The translations under genes and the position numbers were made by a program. Positions 17,427 to 25,648 of a DNA stretch of 64,000 nucleotides are shown here, piece after piece; the first letter of the stretch is position 1, and the number at the start of each line of letters is the position of its first letter. Origin of the DNA: Candidatus Dechloromonas phosphoritropha. GTDB lineage: Bacteria > Pseudomonadota > Gammaproteobacteria > Burkholderiales > Rhodocyclaceae. The notes beneath the pieces are model-generated. The model did not search any database and was not told the origin of the DNA. It saw nothing but the letters and a program-made list of their open reading frames with translations. The stretch covers positions 124,001-188,000 of the forward strand of contig JADKGN010000004.1 in NCBI GenBank assembly GCA_016722705.1, in the 5' to 3' direction.

Positions 17427-17915
17427 TTTCTAATCCTCCTTGGCGCAGGACGGCGGCTGCGAGAAATGGTGCCGTGGCCTTCCATCTCCATCCTGAAATC
17501 GTTTGCCGTGCCAATGCGCTGCCATAGTGCCAGCAGAAACGGATTATCCAAAGCGATTCAGGATTCGCCACCTCCTCCTGCCGTTCCGGTGACGCCGGAG
17601 CGAGTCTCCATGGCAACCAATGGATGTCACGGCAATGCGGCGAGGTTTCGTTGTCCTCGGCCCATTCGGCAACATCCAACCAGGTGTCGGCGCCACATGG
17701 CACGGCGCGCAGCGCCATCACGATCATCGCGCGCCGGCCCTATCCGCGGATCCCAAGCCCGGTGAATGCCTCATCCAGCGTCACGAATGCCCTCACCAAA
17801 GTCGAGCGCAGACAATACTTAAACAATGCCCTCAAGAACCTGAAATAACCGATTGATTAAAATATACTTTATTACAGTGTCTACGACGTCGGCCTTGGCG
17901 ATGCCCTGGCAGGCT
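17427..17915. other. Intergenic region with a transposase remnant
   Basis: No intact gene is seen between the DUF2189 gene and rluB. The middle portion carries an N-terminal ISAs1 transposase fragment on the minus strand; the sequence next to rluB is AT-richer (about 17800-17880). Confidence 0.5.
17640..17760 (-). pseudogene. ISAs1-family transposase, N-terminal remnant
   Basis: On the minus strand the sequence reads FTGLGIRG, a stop, then RRAMIVMALRAVPCGADTW and LDVAEWAEDN. This matches the conserved N-terminal segment of ISAs1 transposases (DPR...HxLxxIIxxALxAVxCGAD.W..I). A stop codon and the loss of everything after about 30 residues show that it is dead. Together with the C-terminal piece at 1741-1944 it shows past ISAs1 activity, though the two need not come from one copy. 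Confidence 0.5.
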
Positions 17916-18983
17916 TCATACCTCTTCCCGGGGAACTGCCGGCTTGGTCGATTTCTCCAGTTCGCTCTGGAAAGCCTTGACTTCACCCTCATCCAGTTCG
18001 TGCACGCGGCCTCGTCTGAGTTGCGGCGGCAGACTGAACGGCCCGTAGCGAATCCGGATCAAGCGGCTCACCGTGCACCCGACCGCCTCGAACATGCGGC
18101 GCACCTCGCGGTTGCGCCCTTCGAACAGGGTCACGCGATACCAGCGGTTGGCCCCCTCACCCCCGGCTTCGTCGATGCTGGCAAAGCTGGCCGGACCATC
18201 GTCAAGTTCGACACCGTCGAGCAACAGCCGTTGCGTTTCCAGCGTGAGTTCGCCGAGAACACGCACCGCGTACTCACGGACCAGTTCCGAACTCGGGTGC
18301 ATCAGCTTGTTGGCCAGTTCGCCCGAGGTGGTAAAAAGAAGAAGCCCGGAGGTATTGAAGTCGAGCCGCCCGACGGCGATCCAGCGGCCGCCGCGGATGC
18401 GCGGCAAGGCGGCGAATACCGAAGGCCGGCCTTCCGGATCGTCACGCGAGACGATTTCCCCTTCGGGCTTGTGATAGAGAACCACGCGCGGCGTCCGGGT
18501 CGAGGTGAATCGCACGTTTACCAGGCGGCCACCGATCTTGATCCTGTCGGTCGGCACCACGCTCTGACCGATCTGGGCCGTCACCCCATTGACGCTGATC
18601 CGGCCGGCGGCAATCCACTGTTCCATTTCCCGCCGTGAACCGATACCGGCCTGCGCCAGCACCTTCTGCAGACGTTCCGGCTTGGCTTCGGCCAACGGCC
18701 GGCCATCGCGGGCAACGCTGCCGCGATTCGCCCGCCCTCCCGTATTGGGTGCCGGGCGACGTCCTGGAGCCAGCGTTCTTGGAACGACTCCGGCATCGGC
18801 TTCGCGCCGCGGCGCACGCCCCCTTGGAGTTTCATTACCGCCCTTCACGGTTGCTTTCGCGATGTTCGCCACCTTGGCAGGAGCACCATCCCTTGGGGAA
18901 CGGGCACGGTCGACTGCCTTTTCCGGCCGATTTTCGGAACCTGCCACCTTCGATTGGCGGAAAGGCGTGCGTTTAGTTTTCAT
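17916..18983 (-). CDS. rluB: 23S rRNA pseudouridine synthase RluB
   Basis: The enzyme makes pseudouridine 2605 in 23S rRNA. The 355-residue product has a basic, probably disordered N-terminal extension of about 100 residues (rich in R, K, P and A), then an S4 RNA-binding domain (RLQKVLAQAGIGSRREMEQWI...RISVNG), then the RsuA-type catalytic domain with GRLDFNTSGLLLFTTSGELANKLMHPS containing the catalytic Asp, and a final EGRNREVRRMFEAVGC motif. The N-terminal extension is common in betaproteobacterial RluB. Its start overlaps the end of scpB by 11 bases, the classic scpA-scpB-rluB arrangement. Confidence 0.95.
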   Translation of the reverse strand: MKTKRTPFRQSKVAGSENRPEKAVDRARSPRDGAPAKVANIAKATVKGGNETPRGRAPRREADAGVVPRTLAPGRRPAPNTGGRANRGSVARDGRPLAEAKPERLQKVLAQAGIGSRREMEQWIAAGRISVNGVTAQIGQSVVPTDRIKIGGRLVNVRFTSTRTPRVVLYHKPEGEIVSRDDPEGRPSVFAALPRIRGGRWIAVGRLDFNTSGLLLFTTSGELANKLMHPSSELVREYAVRVLGELTLETQRLLLDGVELDDGPASFASIDEAGGEGANRWYRVTLFEGRNREVRRMFEAVGCTVSRLIRIRYGPFSLPPQLRRGRVHELDEGEVKAFQSELEKSTKPAVPREEV

Positions 18984-19515
18984 GATTCAGTTCCAGTGTC
19001 TGACCGATCTGTTCGAGCGGCGGCAACTCGCTGACGCTGCGCAGCCCGAGATCGTCGAGAAACTTCTTCGTCGTCGCGAACAGCGCCGGCCTACCGGGCG
19101 TATCACGATGACCGACGACATCGATCCAGCCGCGCTCCTCGAGCGTCCTGACGACATTCGTATTCACCGCGACACCGCGGATTTCCTCGATGTCGCCGCG
19201 CGTTACCGGCTGCCGGTAGGCGATGATGGCCAGCGTTTCCAGCATCGCCCGCGAATATTTCGGCGGCTTTTCCGGATTCAGGCGCTCGAGGTATGGAAGG
19301 AATTCGGCCCGCGTCCGGAAACGCCAGCCCGATGCGAGCTGGATCAATTCCGCCGGACGCTCGGCCCATTCCTCGCACAGTTCGTCGAGCAGCTTGCGCA
19401 GGATATCGGGCGCCAGTTCCTCGTCAAACATCTTGCGCAGCTCGAGCGGCGTCATCGGCTCGCGGGCGGCGAGCAATGCCGCTTCAAGCACTTTCTTGAC
19501 CAGACTCGCTTCCAC
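18973..19515 (-). CDS. scpB: Segregation and condensation protein ScpB
   Basis: ScpB is the winged-helix (kite) subunit of the bacterial condensin SMC-ScpAB. The 180-residue product has the N-terminal helices KKVLEAALLAAREPMTPLEL, then WRFRTRAEFLPYLERLNPEKPPKYSRAMLETLAIIAYRQPVTRGDIEEIRGV, the highly conserved ScpB core, followed by GRPALFATTKKFLDDLGL. It overlaps both scpA (32 bases) and rluB (11 bases), showing translational coupling. Confidence 0.96.
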   Translation of the reverse strand: MEASLVKKVLEAALLAAREPMTPLELRKMFDEELAPDILRKLLDELCEEWAERPAELIQLASGWRFRTRAEFLPYLERLNPEKPPKYSRAMLETLAIIAYRQPVTRGDIEEIRGVAVNTNVVRTLEERGWIDVVGHRDTPGRPALFATTKKFLDDLGLRSVSELPPLEQIGQTLELNHEN

Positions 19516-20386
19516 CTTGATGCACTCTCAGGTAAATCGGCTGAAAAGCCTCGGATTGAGTAAATTCGACCAGCTTTTCGCGGGCCAGCTCGAGCATCGC
19601 CAGGAAATGCACGACCAGCCCCGGCACCCCCATGGCCGGATCGAACATCGTTTCGAACTGCACGAAACCAGCGCGCTCGCGCAAGACCCGGAGGATGATC
19701 CCCATGTGCTCGCGCACCGACAATTCCTCGCGGCCGATCTTGTGACGCGTTTTCAAGCTGGCCTGGCGCACGACGGCGATCCACGCCTGCCGGAGATCCT
19801 CCAGAGACACCTCCGGCAAGCGGACGTAAAGAGACTTCTCGACCAGCGTCTCGACCCAGAAGAATTCGCGCTCGGCCTGCGGCATTTCATTGAGCTTGAG
19901 CCCGGCCAGCTTCATCTGCTCGTATTCCATCAGGCGACGGATCAGTTCGGCACGCGGATCCTCACCCTCGTCACCGGCGCCCGCTTTCGGGCGCGGCAAC
20001 AGCATGCGCGACTTGATCTCGATGAGCATCGCCGCCATGACCAGATAATCGGCGGCAAGTTCGAGGTTGCTCGCCCGCATGCTCTCGATATAGTCGAGGT
20101 ATTGCCGGGTCAGCGGCGCCATCGGGATGTCGAGAATATCGACGTTGGCCTTGCGGATCAGGTACAGAAGCAGATCAAGCGGACCCTCGAAGGCATCGAG
20201 CATGATTGCCAGAGCGTCCGGCGGGATGTAGAGATCCAGCGGCAACTGCTCGAGCGGCTCGCCGTAGATGCGGGCAACCGGCGCGGAAAACCCGTTCCGG
20301 GAAAGATCGACCGTGCCCTGAAACGAGCATGCTTGAGGTGCAAGTTCCATGTTCAGCGGGCCGGAACGCGGCTCTGACCGCGGCAT
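19484..20386 (-). CDS. scpA: Segregation and condensation protein ScpA
   Basis: ScpA is the kleisin subunit bridging SMC heads. The open frame begins at 20542 inside trpS; in-frame ATGs after the trpS stop are at 20386 (MPRSEPRSGPLN) and 20350 (MELAPQACSFQG), and neither has a strong ribosome-binding site. The recognisable core is YGEPLEQLPLDLYIPPDALAIMLDAFEGPLDLLLYLIRKANVDILDIPMA, with the N-terminal kleisin helix, and a C-terminal winged helix containing REHMGIILRVLRE. It follows trpS by about 45 bp and overlaps scpB by 32 bases. Confidence 0.93.
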   Translation of the reverse strand: MPRSEPRSGPLNMELAPQACSFQGTVDLSRNGFSAPVARIYGEPLEQLPLDLYIPPDALAIMLDAFEGPLDLLLYLIRKANVDILDIPMAPLTRQYLDYIESMRASNLELAADYLVMAAMLIEIKSRMLLPRPKAGAGDEGEDPRAELIRRLMEYEQMKLAGLKLNEMPQAEREFFWVETLVEKSLYVRLPEVSLEDLRQAWIAVVRQASLKTRHKIGREELSVREHMGIILRVLRERAGFVQFETMFDPAMGVPGLVVHFLAMLELAREKLVEFTQSEAFQPIYLRVHQGGSESGQESA

Positions 20387-20429
20387 TGCCGGTTGAACGG
20401 ACAGAAGCCGGTCGGCGCCTCGCTGTTCA

Positions 20430-21629
20430 TCAGTGATATTCCAGACCCATCGACTCGCGCACGTCGCGCATGGTTTCGCGGGCGAGTTCGCGGGCCTTCT
20501 CGCAACCGTCGGCAATGATGTTGCGGACCAGCACCGGGTCATCCAGATAGACCTGCGCCCGCTCGCGCATCGGTGCCTGTTCGCGCAGGATGCCGTCGAT
20601 CACCGGTTGCTTGCAGTCGATGCAGCCGATACCGGCGCTGCGGCACCCCTGCTGCACCCACTCCTTGCACCGCGCATCGGAATAGACCTGGTGCAGTTGC
20701 CAGACCGGGCACCTGTCCGGCTCGCCGGGGTCGGTGCGGCGCACGCGGGCCGGATCGGTCGGCATGCTGCGCACCTTCTTCGTGACCGACTCCCCTGATT
20801 CACGCAGCGTGATCGTGTTGTGGTACGACTTGGACATCTTCTGCCCGTCCAGACCCGGCATTCTCGAAGCCTCGGTCAGCAGCGCCCCCGGTTCGGCGAG
20901 AATCATCTTGCCGGTCCCTTCCAGATAACCGGACAGCCGTTCGCGGTCGGCCAGCGACAGGTGCTGGATCTCTTCGAGCATGACCCTGGCCCGCGCGATG
21001 GCCTCGCGGTCGCCCTCCTGCTGGAAGCGGGTCCGCAGATCCTCAAACCTGGCCTTCTTGCCGCCCAGTTTCTTGACCGCCTCGCGCGCCTTGTCCTCGA
21101 AACCCGGTTCGCGGCCGTACAGATGGTTGAAGCGGCGGGCGATTTCGCGCGAAAACTCGATGTGCGGCACCTGGTCCTCGCCCACCGGCACCTTGTCGGC
21201 GCGATAGATCAGGATGTCGGCCGCCTGCAGCAGCGGATAGCCAAGGAAACCGTAGGTCGACAGATCCTTGTTTTCCAGCTTTTCCTGCTGGTCCTTGTAG
21301 GTCGGCACCCGCTCCAGCCAGCCGAGCGGGGTCATCATCGACAGCAGCAGATGCAGTTCGGCATGCTCCGGCACCTTCGACTGGATGAACAGGGTCGCCT
21401 GTTTGGGATCGACGCCGGCGGCCAACCAGTCGATGACCATCTCCCACGTCGCCTGCTCGATGCCCTGCGGATTGTCGTACTGCGTCGTCAACGCATGCCA
21501 GTCGGCGACGAAGAACAGGCAGGGGTACTCGTGCTGGAGCCGGACCCAGTTCTTGAGGACCCCGTGGTAATGGCCGAGGTGGAGCGACCCGGTGGGGCGC
21601 ATGCCGGAAAGGACACGTTCTGCGTACAT
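20430..21629 (-). CDS. trpS: Tryptophanyl-tRNA synthetase TrpS
   Basis: This class I aminoacyl-tRNA synthetase charges tRNA-Trp. The 399-residue protein has the HIGH-type motif GSLHLGHYHG near residue 15 and the KMSKS loop GQKMSKSYHNT. It is longer than the 330-residue enzyme of E. coli because of an inserted helical segment (about residues 165-225, REAVKKLGGKKARFEDLR...) and a C-terminal part with CPVWQLHQVYSD and a GCIDCKQPV motif, as in the long betaproteobacterial form. It starts 6 bp after the M50 protease gene stop on the same strand, consistent with an operon. Confidence 0.96.
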   Translation of the reverse strand: MYAERVLSGMRPTGSLHLGHYHGVLKNWVRLQHEYPCLFFVADWHALTTQYDNPQGIEQATWEMVIDWLAAGVDPKQATLFIQSKVPEHAELHLLLSMMTPLGWLERVPTYKDQQEKLENKDLSTYGFLGYPLLQAADILIYRADKVPVGEDQVPHIEFSREIARRFNHLYGREPGFEDKAREAVKKLGGKKARFEDLRTRFQQEGDREAIARARVMLEEIQHLSLADRERLSGYLEGTGKMILAEPGALLTEASRMPGLDGQKMSKSYHNTITLRESGESVTKKVRSMPTDPARVRRTDPGEPDRCPVWQLHQVYSDARCKEWVQQGCRSAGIGCIDCKQPVIDGILREQAPMRERAQVYLDDPVLVRNIIADGCEKARELARETMRDVRESMGLEYH

Positions 21630-21635
21630 GGTTGA

Positions 21636-22289
21636 TCAGTAAAGCCCAAAAATGGATTCGATGGCCCGCGCCGCGAGTATTACCAGCGGATTCATGACGG
21701 CGCCGAGGATGCCGGTGAACAAAAGCACCAGCAAAATCGGGAAGCCCCAGCGCTCGATCTTCGCAAATTTCCAGGCCAGTGCGTGCGGCAGCAGGCTGAC
21801 GGCGATCCTTCCGCCATCGAGTGGCGGCAGCGGCAGCAGGTTGAGCACCATCAGCACGCAATTGACGATGATGCCGATCTTGCTCATTTCGGAGAGTGGC
21901 AGCGTGAACACGTTGCCCGGCATCAGCCAGGCGAGCTTGAGCATGAAAGCCCAGCAAAAGGCCATGAACAGGTTGGCGGCCGGGCCGGCGGCGGCAACCC
22001 AGAACATGTCCTGCTTCGGGTTGCGCAGGCGGCTGAAATCGACCGGCACCGGCTTGGCATAACCGAACAGGAAGGTTCCGCCGGAAAACAGCAGGATAGC
22101 CGCGGGAATCAGGATGGTGCCGACCAGGTCGATATGGCGCAGCGGGTTGAGGCTGATGCGCCCCATCTGCCACGCTGTCGGATCGCCAAAGTGACGGGCG
22201 GCATAGCCGTGTGCTGCCTCGTGCAGCGTGATCGCGAAGATCACCGGCAGCGCCGAGATGGCGATGGTCTGGATAACGCCTTCGAGCAT
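21636..22289 (-). CDS. Site-2 protease family (M50) membrane protein
   Basis: The ATG at 22289 gives a 217-residue protein; the longer open frame reads antisense to the neighbouring gene. It is a rhomboid-sized intramembrane metalloprotease: HEAAHGYAARHFGD contains the HExxH zinc motif in the first helices, and NLLPLPPLDGGRI supplies the third zinc ligand (N/D-x-x-P-x-x-x-x-D-G). Five to six hydrophobic segments are visible. The family has no PDZ domain and its substrate is unknown. It is flanked by a YciO-type gene and trpS on the same strand with 5-6 bp gaps. Confidence 0.93.
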   Translation of the reverse strand: MLEGVIQTIAISALPVIFAITLHEAAHGYAARHFGDPTAWQMGRISLNPLRHIDLVGTILIPAAILLFSGGTFLFGYAKPVPVDFSRLRNPKQDMFWVAAAGPAANLFMAFCWAFMLKLAWLMPGNVFTLPLSEMSKIGIIVNCVLMVLNLLPLPPLDGGRIAVSLLPHALAWKFAKIERWGFPILLVLLFTGILGAVMNPLVILAARAIESIFGLY

Positions 22290-22294
22290 GCCGG

Positions 22295-22921
22295 TCAGTC
22301 CAGCCCGAACGGCGCGAGCGAACCGCGGCCGGCGCGGATCAGTTCGGGCATCCTGCCGGTCAGGTCGATGACGGTGGTCGGCTCGGTGCCGCAGTGGCCG
22401 GCGTCGAGAATCAGTTCGATCTGGTCGTCGAGACGATCCTGAATCTCCCAACCCTCGGTCAACGGTGCCTCGTCGCCGGGCAATTGCAGGGTCGTCGTCA
22501 ACAGCGGTTCATTCAACTCCTGGAGCATGGCCAGCGCGACCGGATGATTGGGAACCCGCAGCCCGATCGTCTTGCGCTTGGGATGCATGACACGGCGCGG
22601 CAGTTCCTTGGTTCCTTCGAGAATGAAGGTGTAACTGCCGGGCGTCACCGCCTTGAGCAGGCGGTACTGGGAGTTATCGACGCGGGCGAAATGGGCGATT
22701 TCCGACAGATCGCGCACCATCAGCGTCAGGTGGTGGCGCTCGTCAATCTGGCGAATCAGGCGAATCCGGTCCATCGCCTCCTTGTCGTCGAGGCGACAGC
22801 CAAGGGCGTAGCAGGAATCGGTCGGCAGCGCGACGATGCCACCAGCGCAGATGTATTCGGCAGCCTGCGCCAGCAGGCGGTGTTGCGGCGAATCCGGATG
22901 AATATTGACGACGCGGGCCAT
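22295..22921 (-). CDS. L-threonylcarbamoyladenylate synthase-type protein (Sua5/YciO/YrdC)
   Basis: The product has 208 residues with one YrdC domain. Family motifs are GGIVALPTDSCYALGC, RIRLIRQ, PGSYTFILEGTKELPRR and TIGLRVPNHPVALAMLQ. The domain binds ATP and threonine and, in TsaC/Sua5, makes the intermediate for t6A37 in tRNA; this sequence is closer to the YciO branch, whose role is less certain. It is placed between the PHP phosphoesterase and the M50 protease with gaps of 3-6 bp, a conserved betaproteobacterial order. Confidence 0.92.
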   Translation of the reverse strand: MARVVNIHPDSPQHRLLAQAAEYICAGGIVALPTDSCYALGCRLDDKEAMDRIRLIRQIDERHHLTLMVRDLSEIAHFARVDNSQYRLLKAVTPGSYTFILEGTKELPRRVMHPKRKTIGLRVPNHPVALAMLQELNEPLLTTTLQLPGDEAPLTEGWEIQDRLDDQIELILDAGHCGTEPTTVIDLTGRMPELIRAGRGSLAPFGLD

Positions 22922-22924
22922 GTC

Positions 22925-23800
22925 TCAGCTCAGCAGACGCCAGACCGGCTTGAGGTCTTCCGGCAGTTGCGGCAACTTGCCGAGATCGACATAACTCTCT
23001 TCCGGCCCGTGAAAATCCGAACCGCGCGAGGCATGGAAGGAGTAATGCCGGGCAAGGCGGGCGAAATGCATCACTTGGTCAGGCGAATGGCTGCCGCAGG
23101 TGACCTCGAGCCCCTGCCCGCCAATATCCTTGAAATCATCGAGGAAACGGCGCATCTCGCTGCCGGACATCCGGTAGCGCCCGGGATGCGCCACGACAGC
23201 CACGCCGCCGGCGCCATTGATCCAGCCGATTGCGTCCTGCAGCGTCGCCCAGCGATGATCGACGTAGCCAGGCTTGCCCGGCGTCAAGTAGTTCTGGAAG
23301 ACGCCAGCCATGTCGCGAGCGATGCCGATCGAAACCAGATAACGGCCGAAATGGGCGCGTGAAATCAGGCTCGGATTGGTCACGAAACACAACGCCCCTT
23401 CATAGACGCCGGGGATGCCGATGGCCGCCAGCGCATCGCCCATCCGTCGGGCACGCTCGATGCGTCCGATACGCAGTTCATCGAGGCCGCCGGCCAAGCC
23501 GGGGTCCGCCGGGTCGAAACCGAGGCCGACGATATGGATCGGTACGCCCCGCCACTCGATCGATATCTCGACACCCGGGACAAAACCCATGCCGGCCTCC
23601 TCGGCCACCTCCCTGGCGATGAGCAGACCGCCGAGATCATCGTGATCGGTCAGTGCCCAGAGGTCGACAGCATTGGCCGCCGCCCGTCGCGCCACATCCT
23701 GTGGCGACAGCAGGCCGTCGGAAACGGTGGAATGGCAATGGAAGTCGAAGTTGGCTGGGGTCACGGGCAACAGGCAAAAAACAATCGAAGATTTTAACAT
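22925..23800 (-). CDS. PHP-domain phosphoesterase (YciV/RnmA type)
   Basis: The ATG at 23800 gives 291 residues; a GTG closer to the first motif (VTPANFDFHCHS) is also possible. PHP metal motifs are clear: DFHCHSTVSDG, ALTDHDDLGG, GVEISIEW, VVAHPGRYR and ASRGSDFHGP. Family members (TrpH/YciV, RNase AM) are 3',5'-nucleoside bisphosphate phosphatases and 5'-3' exonucleases on short RNAs. It is the first gene of the minus-strand cluster that includes the YciO-like, M50 and trpS genes, and it is divergent from the glycine riboswitch and gcvT. Confidence 0.92.
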   Translation of the reverse strand: MLKSSIVFCLLPVTPANFDFHCHSTVSDGLLSPQDVARRAAANAVDLWALTDHDDLGGLLIAREVAEEAGMGFVPGVEISIEWRGVPIHIVGLGFDPADPGLAGGLDELRIGRIERARRMGDALAAIGIPGVYEGALCFVTNPSLISRAHFGRYLVSIGIARDMAGVFQNYLTPGKPGYVDHRWATLQDAIGWINGAGGVAVVAHPGRYRMSGSEMRRFLDDFKDIGGQGLEVTCGSHSPDQVMHFARLARHYSFHASRGSDFHGPEESYVDLGKLPQLPEDLKPVWRLLS

Positions 23801-23894
23801 GAAGCGCACCGTTGCCCGGATTCGCTTGCGTGGTGCAGCAGGTATCGGTGCCGCAGATTGCCTCGCACCGGGCATCCGGCTATAGTGCTCTCCA

Positions 23895-24097
23895 TTCCGT
23901 GGGAGAGTGCAGATCCGCTCTGCCGCCGAAGGCGCAATTCCACCCGAAAACGCTCAGGCAAAAGAACCGTGGAAGCGGGGTTAAACCCGAAACTCTGGAG
24001 AGTGATGGCGGCTGCAGCACCCCGAGGGCGCCTCCTTCGGGTCACGGTCGACATCCACCGATGGGGCAAATCTCTCAGGTATCGAGGACAGAGGGGT
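23895..24097 (+). promoter_or_regulatory. Tandem glycine riboswitch upstream of gcvT
   Basis: Two glycine aptamers in series are visible. Aptamer 1 (about 23895-23990) has the core GCCGCCGAAGGCGCAA, then GCTCAGGCAAAAGAACCG and closes near ACTCTGGAGAG. Aptamer 2 (about 23993-24097) has CACCGATGGGGCAAATCTCTCAGGTATCGAGGACAG. These are the conserved glycine riboswitch elements (CCGAAGG.GCAA and CTCAGG.AAAAGGAC). The position 80 bp before gcvT fits control of glycine catabolism. The P2 stem-loop of aptamer 2 is enlarged by a hairpin repeat at 24018-24046. Confidence 0.93.
24018..24046 (+). repeat. 29-bp hairpin repeat, copy B, in P2 of glycine aptamer 2
   Basis: The stretch aligns without gaps to the copies at 34927-34955 and 35648-35676 and can pair CACCCCGAGGG with CCTTCGGGT. 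It sits between GATG (24003-24006) and CATC (24052-24055), which pair as the basal part of P2, so it extends a peripheral stem and leaves the ligand-binding core intact. Confidence 0.65.
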
Positions 24098-24134
24098 GAA
24101 ACGCAAGACGTGATTCTTTCGTTTCACCCCTTTT
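24093..24134 (+). terminator. Intrinsic terminator / expression platform of the glycine riboswitch
   Basis: GGGGTGAAACG at 24093-24103 pairs perfectly with CGTTTCACCCC at 24120-24130, followed by TTTT. The first arm overlaps the 3' side of the second aptamer (AGGACAGAGGGG), so ligand binding would compete with terminator formation. This predicts a glycine-activated (ON) transcriptional switch for gcvT. Confidence 0.85.
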
Positions 24135-24178
24135 CCGTTTCTAGAACTGGCGTTAATCAACGCTTGCAAAGGATTGAT

Positions 24179-25270
24179 ATGCTGAAGAAAACTGTTCTCA
24201 ATGCTGCACACCGTGCGATGAACGCACGGATGGTCGATTTCGGTGGCTGGGACATGCCGGTCAACTACGGCTCGCAGATCGAAGAGCACCACGCGGTGCG
24301 TAATAACTGCGGCATGTTCGACGTTTCGCACATGTGTCCGGTCGATGTCGTCGGCCCCGATTGCCGCGCTTTTCTCTCCCGCCTGGTCGCCAACGATGTC
24401 GCCAAGCTGACAGTTTCCGGCAAGGCGCTCTACGCTGCCATGCTCAACGAGGCCGGCGGCGTCATTGATGACCTGATCATCTATTTCCTGACCGACACGC
24501 ACTTTCGCATCGTCGTCAATGCCGGCACCGCTGAAAAGGACCTGGTATGGATGCAGGCCAAGGTTTCGGAATGGAAGCTTGATGTAACGATCACCCAGCG
24601 CCGCGACGGTAACAACCCGTTGGCGATCATCGCCGTCCAGGGGCCGAATGCCCGCGCCAAGGTCTGGCAGGTGTTGCCGCAGGCCAAGGCGGCCACGGAA
24701 GGCCTGAAAGCCTTCTTCGCCGCTGAGGTCGACCAATTTTTCATCGCCAGCACCGGCTACACCGGCGAGGATGGCTACGAAATCATGCTTCCTGCCTGTG
24801 AAGCCGAAGCGTTGTGGAATGCGCTGCACGCCGCCGGCGTCGCCCCCTGCGGCCTCGGCGCCCGCGATACGCTGCGCCTCGAAGCCGGGATGAATCTCTA
24901 CGGTCAGGACATGGACGAAACAGTTTCGCCGCTCGATGCCGGGCTGATCTGGACGGTCGCCATGAAGGACGAACGCAATTTCGTCGGAAAATCGGCGTTG
25001 ACCGCAACCGGCCAGCAAAAGCAGTTTCTCGGCCTGATCCTGCTCGACAAGGGCGTACTGCGCGGCCACCAACAAGTAATTACAAAACAGGGGAATGGCG
25101 AAATTACTTCAGGTAGTTTCTCACCTACTTTGCAGCAGTCCATCGCCCTCGCCCGCCTGCCGCTCGGCGTGCAGATTGGCGACGAAGTTGAAGTCGATAT
25201 CCGTGGCAAATTGCTCAAGGCCAAGGTCGTAAAACCCGTATTCGCCCGAAACGGCAAGTCGGCAATCTGA
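24179..25270 (+). CDS. gcvT: Glycine cleavage system T protein (aminomethyltransferase)
   Basis: GcvT transfers the methylene group from the aminomethyl-lipoyl H protein to tetrahydrofolate and releases ammonia. The ATG at 24179 with AAAGGA upstream gives 363 residues; the frame upstream to 23858 runs through the riboswitch and is not coding. Family motifs: AAHRAMNARMVDFGGWDMPVNYGSQIEEHHAVRN, GMFDVSHM, ALYAAMLNEAGGVIDDLI, TGYTGEDGYEIMLP and LGARDTLRLEAGMNLYGQDMDE. In relatives gcvT, gcvH and gcvP are normally adjacent; here about 9.2 kb of defence-type genes separate gcvT from gcvH. Confidence 0.97.
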   Translation: MLKKTVLNAAHRAMNARMVDFGGWDMPVNYGSQIEEHHAVRNNCGMFDVSHMCPVDVVGPDCRAFLSRLVANDVAKLTVSGKALYAAMLNEAGGVIDDLIIYFLTDTHFRIVVNAGTAEKDLVWMQAKVSEWKLDVTITQRRDGNNPLAIIAVQGPNARAKVWQVLPQAKAATEGLKAFFAAEVDQFFIASTGYTGEDGYEIMLPACEAEALWNALHAAGVAPCGLGARDTLRLEAGMNLYGQDMDETVSPLDAGLIWTVAMKDERNFVGKSALTATGQQKQFLGLILLDKGVLRGHQQVITKQGNGEITSGSFSPTLQQSIALARLPLGVQIGDEVEVDIRGKLLKAKVVKPVFARNGKSAI

Positions 25271-25288
25271 CCATTTAAACTCGAAAAT

Positions 25289-25320
25289 CATGTCTATAAT
25301 AAGCCTTTTTTATAGACATG
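25289..25320. promoter_or_regulatory. Inverted repeat upstream of the toxin-antitoxin pair (likely operator)
   Basis: CATGTCTATA at 25289-25298 and TATAGACATG at 25311-25320 form a perfect 10-bp inverted repeat with an AT-rich spacer including a CTTTTTT run. It lies 13 bp before the antitoxin ATG. Phd/YefM-family antitoxins autorepress by binding such palindromes over their own promoter. A weak terminator for gcvT is the alternative reading. Confidence 0.55.
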
Positions 25321-25333
25321 ATTGGAGGTAGCC

Positions 25334-25648
25334 ATGAACTGGAATATCGCCCAAGCCAAACAGCATTTCTCGGAAGTCGTCAAACAGGCGAGCAGCGAGC
25401 CGCAAATCATCTACAACCGCAACACGCCGGTGGCGGCGGTGATTTCGACTGAAGAAATGACCTCCTATCGCGCTTGGAAAGCCACACAAACCCAGCCCCA
25501 GACGCTGGGCGAGGCGTTTGCTGAATTGCGTCGCCTTGCCGCGAGCGACCCAGACCCGCTACCCGACCCGGACCGTTTTGCCGCCATGCGCCCGAATGCC
25601 TTTGCTGAAATGCTCGATGAGGAATACCCGAAAAATGCAGCTCGTTGA
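25334..25648 (+). CDS. Phd/YefM-family antitoxin
   Basis: The ATG at 25334 follows GGAGG with proper spacing and gives 104 residues. The N-terminus WNIAQAKQHFSEVVKQASSEPQIIYNRNTPVAAVIS is the Phd/YefM DNA-binding fold (the family start W-x-(I/V)xxAKxxFSE). The C-terminal part, rich in D, P and acidic residues (DPDPLPDPDRFAAMRP), is the flexible toxin-binding tail. It overlaps the PIN toxin gene by 14 bases. It would neutralise the toxin and repress the operon through the upstream inverted repeat. Confidence 0.9.
   Translation: MNWNIAQAKQHFSEVVKQASSEPQIIYNRNTPVAAVISTEEMTSYRAWKATQTQPQTLGEAFAELRRLAASDPDPLPDPDRFAAMRPNAFAEMLDEEYPKNAAR

Noticed and set aside
25289..25320. Strong terminator after gcvT
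   Set aside because: The stem is AT-rich with its T-run in the loop, not after the stem, so an operator/promoter role for the toxin-antitoxin pair is more likely.
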